From the NCBI GenBank assembly GCA_019237325.1, contig JAFAHI010000108.1:1-32524 (forward strand): a stretch of DNA of 32,524 nt, written 5' to 3'. The translations under genes and the position numbers were made by a program. The stretch comes from Verrucomicrobiota bacterium. Its GTDB lineage: Bacteria; Verrucomicrobiota; Verrucomicrobiia; Chthoniobacterales; JAFAMB01. The notes beneath the pieces are model-generated. The model was not told the origin of the DNA. It made no database searches and worked only from the letters and a program-made list of their open reading frames with translations. The first letter of the stretch is position 1, and each line of letters opens with the position of its first letter. Of the stretch, positions 1 to 8,582 are shown piece after piece.

Positions 1-1
1 G

Positions 2-724
2 GGTCGGAAATACTACTCAACCGGCGCCCTGTATGCGCATTACATACCGATAGTCGCCCGAGACGAAACCGACGACTTACTGCTGGCGATTGTCCTCCCT
101 GACACCCCCGGGGTTCAGGTGATAGACGATTGGGAGTCATTTGGTCAACGGACAACCGGCAGCGGAAGCACGGTTCTAAACAATGTACGTGTACAACCGG
201 AATGGGTCCTGCCTTATGAGCAGTCGTTCCGCGTACCCACCGCGGTCGGTCCGGTTGGACAAATCGTTCATGCCGCCGTTGATCTGGGCATCGCCCGCGC
301 AGCTATCACGGACCTACGCGATTTCTTACGTTCAGCTGGGCATGCAGAAGCCCTGACCGCGGATCCGCTCGCCGTCTCAAGTTATGGCGACCTGGTCGTT
401 CAATTACACGCGGCGGAAGCTCTGCTGCAAAGAGCGGGGCACATTGTCGACTTCCTACTAGCCGACACCTGCGAATCTACATTAGCTCTCGCGTCTGTCG
501 CCGTTGCTGAAGCCAAGGCTGCGACAACTCAAATCGCGTTACTTTCGACTAACCAACTATTTGAGTTAGGCGGTTTTGAGACCACGGCCGAAGCGCTGAA
601 TTTAAACCGCCATTGGCGTAACGCTCGAGCCCACACCCTGCACGATCCCGTACGGTGGAAGTTTATGGCGATCGGTAACTACTACCTAAACGACGTCTAT
701 CCACCGCGACATGGCGCACTCTAA
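2..724 (+). CDS. SfnB/DszC-like flavin-dependent monooxygenase of the acyl-CoA dehydrogenase fold (5' end outside window)
   Basis: The reading frame is open from the first base of the window, so the N-terminus is missing and 240 residues remain. The first visible residues, GRKYYSTGALYAH, match the central substrate/flavin-side loop of the SfnB/DszC branch of the acyl-CoA dehydrogenase superfamily. The rest is the helical C-terminal domain, ending in a conserved-looking stretch with R-N-A-R and H-D-P-V. Known members use reduced flavin and oxygen on sulfur or nitrogen heterocycles and organosulfur compounds (DszC on dibenzothiophene, SfnB in sulfone use). They do not oxidise acyl-CoA. The gene stops 32 bases before an LLM-family monooxygenase and is clearly in the same operon. 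The substrate is not readable from sequence, and assignment to the DszC/SfnB branch rather than a true acyl-CoA dehydrogenase rests on this motif and the neighbour. Confidence 0.8.
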   Translation, partial: GRKYYSTGALYAHYIPIVARDETDDLLLAIVLPDTPGVQVIDDWESFGQRTTGSGSTVLNNVRVQPEWVLPYEQSFRVPTAVGPVGQIVHAAVDLGIARAAITDLRDFLRSAGHAEALTADPLAVSSYGDLVVQLHAAEALLQRAGHIVDFLLADTCESTLALASVAVAEAKAATTQIALLSTNQLFELGGFETTAEALNLNRHWRNARAHTLHDPVRWKFMAIGNYYLNDVYPPRHGAL

Positions 725-741
725 GCGAAACGGAAAAGCAT

Positions 742-748
742 AGGAGGG
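742..748 (+). promoter_or_regulatory. Strong Shine-Dalgarno for the LLM monooxygenase
   Basis: AGGAGGG lies 8 bases before the ATG at 757. It is the clearest ribosome binding site in this operon; most other genes in the window have weak or no recognisable ones. Confidence 0.8.
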
Positions 749-756
749 ATTAAATA

Positions 757-2142
757 ATGTCTCGCAAGATTCATTTTAACGCATTCGATATGAATTGCGT
801 CGGTCATCAATCGCCCGGGCTCTGGACGCATCCGCGCGATCGTTCTCGCGACTACAAGGACCTCGATTATTGGACCAGCTTAGCTCAACTCCTGGAGCGG
901 GGTAAGTTCGACGGCATTTTTTTAGCCGACGTACTCGGCATTTATGATGTCTATCAGGGCTCCGGCGAACATGCTTTTCGTCAGGCGGCTCAAATTCCTG
1001 TCAACGACCCTTTACCGCTGGTGCCGGTGATGGCCCAGGTCACTCAGAATCTCGGTTTCGGAATAACTTGTTCACTAACCTATGAACATCCTTATCCATT
1101 TGCCCGCCGCCTATCGACCCTGGATCACCTAACCAAAGGCCGGATCGGTTGGAATATCGTTTCCTCTTATCTGGATAGTGCGGCTCGGAACTTCGGTCTC
1201 CATCAGCAAACGAAGCATGACGATCGCTATGAAGTCGCCGACGAGTACATGGAAGTCTGTTACAAGCTTTGGGAGGGAAGTTGGGAAGACGGCGCAGTGA
1301 TTGTCGACAAAAACCGCAAACTGTTTACTGACCCGGAGAAAGTTCATGAGATCCTGCATTACGGCAAGCACTTCACGGTGCCCGGGTTTCATCTTTGCGA
1401 GCCCTCTCCGCAACGGACACCAGTTCTGTACCAAGCGGGCGCCTCTCGCCGGGGAAAGGATTTCGCTGCGCGCCATGCTGAATGTGTATTTGTGGCGGCG
1501 CCGACCAAAACGGTGCTGAAGAATTACGTCACCGATATTCGGGCCCGGGCCGCCGGCTTTGGTAGAGATCCGAGAAGTCTTCTCTTTTTTAACCTACTAA
1601 CGATTATAGTGGCGCCCACCGAGCGGGAAGCACGGGCTAAACACGAGGAGTATCAACAATATATCAGCTACGACGGCGCGTTAACCTTGGCGTCCGGCTG
1701 GACAGGCATCGATTTCGGCCAGTACTCCCCTGACGAACGCCTGAAGTATATCGAAAACGACGCGGTCCAATCCGCTACTGAATCTCTCACGATATCCGAC
1801 CCAAACAAGATTTGGACCGTTCGAGAACTGGCAAATTGGGTAGGAATCGGCGGCCTCGGCCCATTACTAGTTGGATCGGTAGAACAGGTCGCCGACGCGC
1901 TTCAGGAATGGGTCGAAGAGACTGACGTCGACGGCTTCAACCTGGCTTACGCCGTCACTCAGGAGACCTTCGCCGATATTGTTAATTTGTTAGTGCCGGA
2001 ACTTCAGCGAAGAGGAGTTTACCAGACTGAGTATCCCGAAGGAACGCTGCGCCAAAAGCTATTCGGAGGAGGTGCACGTTTGCCCCAAGAACATCCGGCT
2101 GCTTCCTACCGCATCCACCAGGAACCGCCGGTGTTAGCCTGA
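757..2142 (+). CDS. LLM-class flavin-dependent monooxygenase, NtaA/SnaA/DszA family
   Basis: This 461-residue protein is full length for the NtaA/SnaA/DszA (SoxA) family of two-component FMNH2-dependent monooxygenases. Family landmarks are visible: the N-terminal NAFDMNCVGHQSPGLW stretch, the FDGIFLADVLG strand, GRIGWNIVSS near residue 130 and a downstream HDDRY. Members oxidise nitrilotriacetate, dibenzothiophene sulfone, pristinamycin precursors or other sulfur/nitrogen compounds using FMNH2 from a separate reductase. No reductase is in this window. A strong Shine-Dalgarno AGGAGGG lies 8 bases upstream of the ATG and fixes the start. It follows the SfnB/DszC-like gene directly, recalling the DszC/DszA pairing of desulfurisation pathways, and precedes a sugar-type ABC importer. 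The family call is firm; the substrate is unknown. Confidence 0.88.
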   Translation: MSRKIHFNAFDMNCVGHQSPGLWTHPRDRSRDYKDLDYWTSLAQLLERGKFDGIFLADVLGIYDVYQGSGEHAFRQAAQIPVNDPLPLVPVMAQVTQNLGFGITCSLTYEHPYPFARRLSTLDHLTKGRIGWNIVSSYLDSAARNFGLHQQTKHDDRYEVADEYMEVCYKLWEGSWEDGAVIVDKNRKLFTDPEKVHEILHYGKHFTVPGFHLCEPSPQRTPVLYQAGASRRGKDFAARHAECVFVAAPTKTVLKNYVTDIRARAAGFGRDPRSLLFFNLLTIIVAPTEREARAKHEEYQQYISYDGALTLASGWTGIDFGQYSPDERLKYIENDAVQSATESLTISDPNKIWTVRELANWVGIGGLGPLLVGSVEQVADALQEWVEETDVDGFNLAYAVTQETFADIVNLLVPELQRRGVYQTEYPEGTLRQKLFGGGARLPQEHPAASYRIHQEPPVLA

Positions 2143-2179
2143 TTCGATTCCACCGCCAATCTCTCAACCCCTAGACGCC

Positions 2180-3238
2180 ATGATCATTCACAGACCAATC
2201 GCACCTGTTATCCTAATCCGGCCTGCCCTACAAATGGGATTGGCTCTCGCCGTTGTCGTCAGCCTGGGAACAACGCTCATTGCAGCCGAAGAAACCTCGG
2301 CCGCGCCGTCTCCATCGGCAACCGCCGCAGGAAACACGGATACGAGCGGCCTCTCTTTACAAGGTAAAAAGGTCGGCATCACCGTGATCGGGACTGATCA
2401 TTATTGGGATCTGCGCGCTTATCAGGGGCAGATTGACGAAGTAAAACGTCTTGGGGGAACACCAATTGCCCTGGACGCCGGCCGAAATGATAGCCGCCAG
2501 GTCACTCAAATTCAGACCCTGATCACACAAAAACCTGATGTCATTATCGAGCAACTCGGAACACTGACCGTTTTAGAACCGTGGCTGCAAAAGATTCGGG
2601 CTGCCGGAATCCCTCTCTTCACCGTCGATACCGCGTCCCCTTCATCGATTAACGATACTACCTCGGATAATTTTTATATCGGCGAACAGCTCGCGGTACA
2701 ACTCGCTAACGATATCCACGGCGAGGGCAACATTCTTGTGTTCAACGGATTTTATGGAGTGCCGGTGTGCGCGATCCGATACGATGAACTCAAGGAAGTG
2801 CTCAAGTTCTATCCGAAGATCAAGATTGTAGAGCCGGAATTGCGAGACGTTATTCCAAATACGGTACAGAATGCTTACGCCCAAATAACCGAACTGCTTA
2901 ATAAATACCCGAAAGGCTCCATCGCCGCGATTTGGTCCGCTTGGGATGTCCCGCAAGTCGGCGCAACGGAAGCAGTCGATACAACCCATCGGAGCGAAAT
3001 CAAAACTTATGGAGTTGACGGCAGTCCCGACGTCGTCTCGTTAATAAAAGATCCTAACTCAGCGGCGGCTGCCGTTGTCGCACAACAGCCGTATTTGATC
3101 GGAAAAACCGCAGTTGATAATGCGGCGCGTTATTTAGCCGGTGATCATAATCTGCCGCCATATACTTTTGTGCCGGCGGTTTTAGTTACCAAACAAAACG
3201 CAGCCGAAGCGCAGACGTTTCTCGGTCAACGGCCATAG
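2180..3238 (+). CDS. Ribose-type ABC transporter periplasmic substrate-binding protein
   Basis: This 352-residue exported protein has an N-terminal hydrophobic segment (about residues 9-35, ending LIAAEETSAA) fitting a Sec signal peptide, then a Ser/Ala/Thr-rich linker to about residue 56. The mature part starts with KVGITVIGTDHYWDLRAYQG and continues with the PDVIIEQLGT and GIPLFTVDT strands of Peripla_BP_4/RbsB-type two-lobed binding proteins. Its role would be to capture a small ligand in the periplasm and pass it to the permeases encoded downstream. It starts 37 bases after the monooxygenase gene and ends 21 bases before the ATPase. RbsB-like proteins usually bind sugars, but the paired monooxygenases suggest a sulfur- or nitrogen-bearing ligand. 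An internal Met at residue 19 is a less likely start. Confidence 0.88.
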   Translation: MIIHRPIAPVILIRPALQMGLALAVVVSLGTTLIAAEETSAAPSPSATAAGNTDTSGLSLQGKKVGITVIGTDHYWDLRAYQGQIDEVKRLGGTPIALDAGRNDSRQVTQIQTLITQKPDVIIEQLGTLTVLEPWLQKIRAAGIPLFTVDTASPSSINDTTSDNFYIGEQLAVQLANDIHGEGNILVFNGFYGVPVCAIRYDELKEVLKFYPKIKIVEPELRDVIPNTVQNAYAQITELLNKYPKGSIAAIWSAWDVPQVGATEAVDTTHRSEIKTYGVDGSPDVVSLIKDPNSAAAAVVAQQPYLIGKTAVDNAARYLAGDHNLPPYTFVPAVLVTKQNAAEAQTFLGQRP

Positions 3239-3259
3239 CCGTTATTAATCAAATCAATT

Positions 3260-4849
3260 TTGCCCTTGGATACTGCAACCACAGTTTCAGGCTTAGCGGT
3301 TAGCGGACTGGTCAAAGAGTTCGACGGTATCCGCGCATTAAATGGCGTGAACCTGGAGGTCGCTCCCGGCACCGTACACGGTTTGGTGGGTCAGAACGGC
3401 GCCGGAAAATCGACGTTAATCAAAATCCTGGCGGGCATTTACCAACCCGATGCCGGCACGATTAGAATGAACGGTGCGATTCACTCTCGCTTGAATCCAC
3501 CTCTGGCCGAGAAATTAGGCATCCAATTTATACATCAAGAGCGTTTGCTGGTGCCGACACTCACGGTGGCAGAGTCACTTTACTTAGGGGCGGAGCCTCG
3601 TGTCGGATCTTGGATCAACCGGCGCTCGATGAACGAGCAGGCGGTCACCGCCTTGCAAGATTATTTCGGATTGGCCATATCGCCGAACAAATTGATCGGA
3701 GAATTAAGTGCCGCTCAACAGCAGACGATTCAGATTACGCGCGCTCTGTTGCGAAAAACATCGATCCTGGTCCTAGACGAACCGACGGCGACGTTGGTGA
3801 AACGAGAGGTCGACCTGCTTTTCCAGACTCTACAAAGACTGCGAGACGACGGGCTAACGGTTATCTATATTTCGCATTATCTGAACGAGATCGAGACGTT
3901 GTGCGACCGAGTTACGGTCCTTCGCAACGGCGTCGACGTCGCTACGGTTGAGCCTAGGCAGACCCCTATGTCTGCGATCGTTTCCCTGATGATCGATCGA
4001 AACATTGAGGACCTTTTCCAAAAACGTTCTGTGACCCTAGGTGAACCGGTTCTTGAGGTTAGGGAGTTGGCGCACCGAAACGCTTTTGCCGACGTCTCTT
4101 TCACCATCCGCCAAGGCGAGATTTTGGGTATCACCGGCTTGATTGGCTCCGGAGCCAAAGAAATGGTGCATTCACTATTTGGACTCGAACGCATCTCTAA
4201 GGGCCAGGTACTAATAGACCGCCGGGAGGTTCGTCTGTCGGCGCCTAGCCAAGCGGTCCGGAGCCGAATTGCTTATGTACCTGAACATCGACGCGAACAC
4301 GGGGTGGCGTTGAGTTTTAGCGTTCGCGAAAACATGACACTAGCCAGTCTCCGGGAGCATAGCAAGGCAGGCATCCTGATCGAGAGAAGCGAACGACGTA
4401 AGGTGGCTGAATTGATTGCTAAGTTGTCGCTATTGGCACCTAGCCAAGATGCTCCCGTGCGCCAACTTAGCGGTGGAAACCAGCAGAAGGTTGTTCTCGG
4501 TAAATGGCTGAGCCGGGAATCCGCTCTATACATTCTTGATGAACCGACCGTCGGTGTTGACATCGGAGCGAAGACCGAGATCTATCGCCTGATCGGTGAG
4601 TTAGCCGGCCAGGGTGCTGCTATCCTCGTTCTTTCCAGCGATCTATTGGAGTTGTTAGGTCTAGCCGATCGCATTCTGGTATTTTTCCGCGGCAAAGTCG
4701 TTCGTGAGCTTGATGCCTCCACCGCAGATCACGACGCGCTTTTGTCCGCGGTCACAGGAGTTAACGATCAGAAACCTGATAGGGCTCAAAAATCCACAGA
4801 TTACGCAGATTACACAGATTTAGTAGGCCAGAGCCGAAGAGTCGGATAG
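3260..4849 (+). CDS. Ribose-type ABC transporter ATP-binding protein (two nucleotide-binding domains)
   Basis: This is a fused double ATPase like RbsA/MglA (529 aa). Domain 1 has Walker A GQNGAGKST (residues 44-52), signature LSAAQ (149-153, a variant of LSGGQ) and Walker B ILVLDE (169-174). Domain 2 has a degenerate Walker A (GLIGSGAKE, about 293-301), signature LSGGNQQ (403-409) and Walker B YILDEPTVGVD (424-434). One good and one degenerate ATP site is normal for this family. No ATG is available at the N-terminus, so a TTG start at 3260 is assigned; no clear Shine-Dalgarno is present. The core appears to end near residue 502. Residues from about 511 (KSTDYADYTD) are encoded by a dispersed repeat, giving an acquired C-terminal tail. 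It energises the two permeases downstream. Confidence 0.9.
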   Translation: MPLDTATTVSGLAVSGLVKEFDGIRALNGVNLEVAPGTVHGLVGQNGAGKSTLIKILAGIYQPDAGTIRMNGAIHSRLNPPLAEKLGIQFIHQERLLVPTLTVAESLYLGAEPRVGSWINRRSMNEQAVTALQDYFGLAISPNKLIGELSAAQQQTIQITRALLRKTSILVLDEPTATLVKREVDLLFQTLQRLRDDGLTVIYISHYLNEIETLCDRVTVLRNGVDVATVEPRQTPMSAIVSLMIDRNIEDLFQKRSVTLGEPVLEVRELAHRNAFADVSFTIRQGEILGITGLIGSGAKEMVHSLFGLERISKGQVLIDRREVRLSAPSQAVRSRIAYVPEHRREHGVALSFSVRENMTLASLREHSKAGILIERSERRKVAELIAKLSLLAPSQDAPVRQLSGGNQQKVVLGKWLSRESALYILDEPTVGVDIGAKTEIYRLIGELAGQGAAILVLSSDLLELLGLADRILVFFRGKVVRELDASTADHDALLSAVTGVNDQKPDRAQKSTDYADYTDLVGQSRRVG

Positions 4850-4969
4850 TGAGCGACGTAGGTAAAGTTCCCGACCAAGTGCGACCTGATCCTCTTCTAA
4901 TCTGCAGTAATCCGCCTTCGCTACGCTATGGCGCGACTAGTTCTGAGGAATCTGCGGATCTTAAATTTG
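4787..4969 (+). repeat. Dispersed repeat with CAGATTACGCAGATT-type inverted ends
   Basis: The left end (4787-4822) carries CCACAGATTACGCAGATTAC followed by ACAGATTT. The right end (4897-4969) carries TCTGCAGTAATCC and GAGGAATCTGCGGATCTTAA, inverted versions of the same units. The element overlaps the 3' end of the ABC ATPase gene and fills the gap before the first permease. It also holds CTTCGCTACGCTATGGCGCG, a module partly shared with the spacer at 24390-24415. A related copy is at 13410-13550. Such units are short, non-coding and spread by an unknown route. Confidence 0.7.
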
Positions 4970-4986
4970 TTTGTGGGGAAAACCGT

Positions 4987-5991
4987 ATGTCAACTTCGAT
5001 ACTAACGGAACATCCGGTCCAGGAAAGCAGGCGAACGATCTGGAACTCACAGCTGCTCGTTCGATTAAGCTCGTTGCTCGCTTTTGTCGGGGTCATGATT
5101 TACTTCAGTTTGGCCGCTCCGTTATTTCTTAGTTACTCAAATGTATTGAACGTCGTGCAACAATCGGCGGTTCTAGGGGTGTTGGCGTTCGGAATGACTA
5201 CGGTTTTCATTTCTGGCGGCGCCCACGTCATTTCGGGTGGGATTGATCTATCGGCCGCCAGCAATATGGGCCTAAGTGCGGCGATCTATGCCAGCATCAT
5301 CCAAGCCGGTGGCACCGATTGGATCGCATTGCCGGTGACGTTATTGACCGGTCTGATTATCGGCGCAGTCAACGCTGGAGCCATTGTCGGGCTAAAAATC
5401 TTTCCGCTGTTAGCGACGTTGGCGACAATGAATATCTGTGCCGGTTTTGAATTAGTCCTCACCCAAAATACGGTGGTTCCCGCGGCGAGCCCGTTACTAA
5501 CCGCGGTAGCAGCGACCGGTTCATTCGCTGTGCCGAATATCGTCTATATCTTCTTTTGCTTAGCTTTTTTTTTGATAATCCTGATCGAGGCTACACCGTT
5601 CGGCCTCCGATTATATGCGGTTGGAGGGTTTCGGGAAGCAGCGATAGCCGCGGGTATCCGAGTGAATCGCGACGTGAGCGCCAGCTACTTGATCAGCGGC
5701 GTGTGTGGCTCAGTTGCAGCGATCCTCTCACTGTCACTGCTGAACGGAAGCTCGCCAGGCGCCGGTGAGATACTCTTATCTGTGGTATTGGTCGCGTTAC
5801 TAGGCGTCATCGTCTCCCGGCGAAGTGTACCCACGATTTCAGGAACGCTCATTAGCTCCTTGTTCATTGGATTCCTGGTGAACGGATTTCAACTGACCAA
5901 CGTGTCGAGCTACTGGGTAAACGGTGTCCAAGGCGGATTGATCCTTCTAGTGGTTGCCGGTAGCTCATTTTCTCGAAGAGCAGCTTACTAA
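4987..5991 (+). CDS. Ribose-type ABC transporter permease 1
   Basis: This 334-residue polytopic membrane protein belongs to the BPD_transp_2/RbsC family. It has about eight to ten hydrophobic segments and the family signature region GGIDLSAASNMGLSA. It forms the channel with the second permease and the double ATPase. The frame is open back to a GTG at 4849, but that 46-codon extension is mostly repeat sequence. The ATG at 4987, with GGGG eight bases upstream and the normal family N-terminus (short polar stretch, then a first membrane helix), is the better start. It is separated from the next gene by 15 bases. Confidence 0.9.
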   Translation: MSTSILTEHPVQESRRTIWNSQLLVRLSSLLAFVGVMIYFSLAAPLFLSYSNVLNVVQQSAVLGVLAFGMTTVFISGGAHVISGGIDLSAASNMGLSAAIYASIIQAGGTDWIALPVTLLTGLIIGAVNAGAIVGLKIFPLLATLATMNICAGFELVLTQNTVVPAASPLLTAVAATGSFAVPNIVYIFFCLAFFLIILIEATPFGLRLYAVGGFREAAIAAGIRVNRDVSASYLISGVCGSVAAILSLSLLNGSSPGAGEILLSVVLVALLGVIVSRRSVPTISGTLISSLFIGFLVNGFQLTNVSSYWVNGVQGGLILLVVAGSSFSRRAAY

Positions 5992-6006
5992 AACCGATCT
6001 TAGTCT

Positions 6007-6999
6007 ATGGCTTCTGCAATTACATCCGCACATGACCCCGCTCGACGCCGCGTCACTCGATGGATTCTGCGGAATAGCTTGCTGGCTGGCTTTGTCCTGG
6101 TGTTCGCGGCGTTAGGTGTCGCCGCTCCCGGCTTTCTGACCTGGAACAATCTGGTCAGCGTGATTTTGAACGAGTTTACATTGGCCGCCATTATCTCGCT
6201 GGGAATGACCTTGGTGATTTCGGCTGGAGGGATCGATTTGTCCGTCGGAAGCGCCGCGGACATTGCTAGTCTCGCGTTCATCGGTCTGGTGAGTGTACAC
6301 CAACCATTCAGGCTTGCAGTGATTGCTGGGCTATCCGGCGCGCTGTCGGTCGGAGCAGTGAACGCATCACTGATCGCCGGCATACGGATTTCTCCCCTCT
6401 TGGCAACTCTCAGCACTCTTTTTATCTCAACCAGCGTTCAACAGCTTGCTTCCAACGGCGGTCAACCCATCTATCTCATCTCAGGCACGCTTCCGGAGGC
6501 GTTTTATTTTCTCGGACGCGGCCAATTGTTCGGTGTTCCTATGCAGATCTACATCGTGACGGTCCTGGCCATCATTTTTTCTATTATTCTGCACAAGAGT
6601 AATTTCGGTCGTTACGTTTTCGCTTTAGGCGCCCAACCGGGTGTGGCTTGGTACTCGGGCATCCGAGTTTCGTCAACTTCCGCACTGGTCTACATCTTAT
6701 CCGCTCTCGTTTGCGGCGTCGCAGGAATTCTGCTTTCGGTCACCGTTAAAGCTTATGTTCCCCAATCTGGGAACGCCTATTTGCTTTGGACGATTGGTGC
6801 AGTTTTTATTGGAACAACGCTGCATTCGGAAGGCAGGCCGTCGGTAGCCGGCACTCTTTTGGGTGTCTTGTTGCTCAGTATCGTCCGGAATGGTCTTCTA
6901 TTGATCGGTTGGAATTTCTATTGGCAACAGGTGGCAACCGGTCTGCTGATTTTTGCGATTCTAGCTTTCAGCGGTAGCCGCTCCCGAGAAGCGAGTTAG
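6007..6999 (+). CDS. Ribose-type ABC transporter permease 2
   Basis: This is a second BPD_transp_2/RbsC-family permease of 330 residues, paralogous to the preceding one. It has the signature SAGGIDLSVGSAADIASL and many hydrophobic helices. Importers with two different RbsC-type permeases are known (for example AI-2/Lsr-like systems), so a heterodimeric channel is inferred. It is the last gene of the operon. A weak hairpin with a short T tract follows at 7068-7089. Confidence 0.9.
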   Translation: MASAITSAHDPARRRVTRWILRNSLLAGFVLVFAALGVAAPGFLTWNNLVSVILNEFTLAAIISLGMTLVISAGGIDLSVGSAADIASLAFIGLVSVHQPFRLAVIAGLSGALSVGAVNASLIAGIRISPLLATLSTLFISTSVQQLASNGGQPIYLISGTLPEAFYFLGRGQLFGVPMQIYIVTVLAIIFSIILHKSNFGRYVFALGAQPGVAWYSGIRVSSTSALVYILSALVCGVAGILLSVTVKAYVPQSGNAYLLWTIGAVFIGTTLHSEGRPSVAGTLLGVLLLSIVRNGLLLIGWNFYWQQVATGLLIFAILAFSGSRSREAS

Positions 7000-7067
7000 A
7001 AGGGCGGCAGGACACTCGGGGGATATTTACCCTTGGAGACGTTCCCGGGAGCCGCCTGCTACACCAC

Positions 7068-7089
7068 CAGGGGTAATGCCCTGATTTTT
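7068..7089 (+). terminator. Possible weak intrinsic terminator after the ABC operon
   Basis: CAGGG and CCCTG form a 5-bp stem with a 6-base loop, followed by ATTTTTC. It lies 69 bases after the last permease stop. The stem is short, so this is only a candidate. Confidence 0.35.
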
Positions 7090-7185
7090 CGGCAAACATG
7101 CCGGCGGTTCGGCAACGGTCAAAAGCGGCTCCCCTCCAGGCGCTGGGTCGGCACCACGCCGCCCATCGTTTATGAAAGGCATGGG

Positions 7186-7833
7186 CTACTTTGCCGCGGC
7201 TTCCGCCACGAAAGATCCGGCAGCCAATAGATGCCGACGAAGTGCGTCTTTCGCTGCTCGTAAGTTTCGCTTTTTACAATGGTCAAAGATTTCCCGGTGT
7301 GCCGCCTGGCATTGTTTGAGATGGGCTGGCGTACTCATCTGAAGATAGTAACCGCGGTTGGTGAGAGTCCTCAGGGAATTGATTAACTCGAACAACCTTC
7401 CCTTATTAGCCGGCGCGTAAAGCGCGGCGTGAAACTCGCGGTCAAACTCGCCCAACTGTGCCGGTTCTGTCTCTAGCTCAAACTCACGCAGCCAGCGTTC
7501 TGCTCTGGCCAAGCTCTGAGCATTATGATGGTGAAAGGCTAACCGGAGAGCTTCGAGCTCAAGCAGGACGCGAATTTCGTAGGTCTCAAGGATTTCGTCC
7601 GGGGTAGGATTCGCCACGAACGAACCTTTACTGGGCACGATGTGGAGCAACCCTTCGGCTTGTAACAGATTCATCGCATCTCGGACCGGGATCCGGCTAA
7701 CGCCGAACCGAGCAGCGATTTCTTCCTGAGGGACGGCCTGGCCAGGGGCGAATTCGCCGTTAAGAATCGCGAGACGAAGCGCATCAGCGACCTGATCAGC
7801 AGCGCTGGAGATAGACTGGTTTGACAGAGGCAT
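7186..7833 (-). CDS. GntR-family transcriptional regulator, FadR/FCD subfamily
   Basis: This 215-residue regulator has an N-terminal winged helix-turn-helix (about residues 12-75, with VPQEEIAARFGVSRIPVRDA and the wing IVPSKGSFV). It is followed by an all-helical FCD ligand-binding domain. FCD metal-binding residues are all present: D131, H135 (FDREFHAAL), H179 (AHREI) and H201 (RRHLL). FCD regulators usually repress catabolic or uptake genes and release DNA on binding a small carboxylate-like ligand. The gene converges on the monooxygenase/ABC operon and has a perfect palindrome 8 bases upstream of its start, so autoregulation is likely. Control of the neighbouring operon is inferred; that operon's promoter is outside the window. 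Confidence 0.9.
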   Translation of the reverse strand: MPLSNQSISSAADQVADALRLAILNGEFAPGQAVPQEEIAARFGVSRIPVRDAMNLLQAEGLLHIVPSKGSFVANPTPDEILETYEIRVLLELEALRLAFHHHNAQSLARAERWLREFELETEPAQLGEFDREFHAALYAPANKGRLFELINSLRTLTNRGYYLQMSTPAHLKQCQAAHREIFDHCKKRNLRAAKDALRRHLLAAGSFVAEAAAK

Positions 7834-7840
7834 AACTATC

Positions 7841-7858
7841 CTGTATACCGGTATACAG
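7841..7858. promoter_or_regulatory. Probable GntR operator, perfect 18-bp palindrome
   Basis: CTGTATACCGGTATACAG is a perfect inverted repeat immediately upstream of the GntR gene start. GntR/FCD operators are typically short AT-rich palindromes with GT/AC half-sites such as GTATAC, which fits. Its position would let the protein block its own promoter. Confidence 0.75.
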
Positions 7859-8034
7859 CACTTTAACCAAGGGATGGTCCAAGATCAATCTCAATCTATC
7901 GCTCCGTTACTCCGCCCCCCTTTTGTTTGAGCCCTGCCCGATCCCGAAAGCGACCTTTTACCTCTCACCCATTCGACGCGCTTAATGCTTGCTCAGGGCA
8001 GGCCTTTCACTCTTCACCTCTCACCTTCCTACTT

Positions 8035-8541
8035 ATGTCTGCTTCTCCTTGCTGGCATCTGGCCCAACTCAATATCGGTCGTGTCCGTGCTCCTATGGAC
8101 GATCCTCTCATGGCCGGCTTCGTAGCCGAGCTTGAATCCGTTAATGCACTCGCCGATTCCGCCGCCGGTTTTGTTTGGCGCCTGCAAACCGAAGCCGGTG
8201 ACGCTACCGCCATTCGTCCTTACGATGACGATAGGATCCTCATCAATATGTCGGTGTGGAAAACCATCGAAGCGCTCAAAGCCTTTGTTTATCGGACGCA
8301 CCACGTCGATGTCATGCGCCAGCGAGAGAAATGGTTCGAACGGATCGACACTTATTTCATCGCGCTCTGGTGGGTACCGGCCGGGACTATTCCGACCGTT
8401 TTAGAGGCGAAGCTCCGGCTGGATCATCTACGCCAGCACGGCGAGTCGCCCTACGCTTTCTCTTTCAAGAAAGTGTTCTCGCCACCAGCGGAATTGTCAG
8501 AGCCCACCACCATTTCAAGCAAGGCCGCCGATTCTGCATAA
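8035..8541 (+). CDS. DUF3291 family protein
   Basis: This 168-residue protein has the DUF3291 pattern: WHLAQLNIGRVRAPMDDPLMAGF at the start, GFVWRLQTE near residue 42, then NMSVWKTIEALKAFVYRTHH and REKWFER. The fold is thought to be related to antibiotic-biosynthesis-monooxygenase (ABM) ferredoxin-like proteins. No reaction is established. The ATG at 8035 is chosen over a TTG at 7927 because the family motif starts a few residues after it. It lies 41 bases upstream of a catalase-related gene on the same strand and may be co-transcribed. The last residues after FSFKKVF are variable. Confidence 0.82.
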   Translation: MSASPCWHLAQLNIGRVRAPMDDPLMAGFVAELESVNALADSAAGFVWRLQTEAGDATAIRPYDDDRILINMSVWKTIEALKAFVYRTHHVDVMRQREKWFERIDTYFIALWWVPAGTIPTVLEAKLRLDHLRQHGESPYAFSFKKVFSPPAELSEPTTISSKAADSA

Positions 8542-8582
8542 ACCGCTGGCGTCCTTGGTGTTTCGCTCTAGAGATAAGAACT

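Noticed and set aside
8256-8582. 109-residue N-terminal extension of the catalase-like protein
   Set aside because: It lies inside the DUF3291 coding region in another frame; the ATG at 8583 gives the normal family start.
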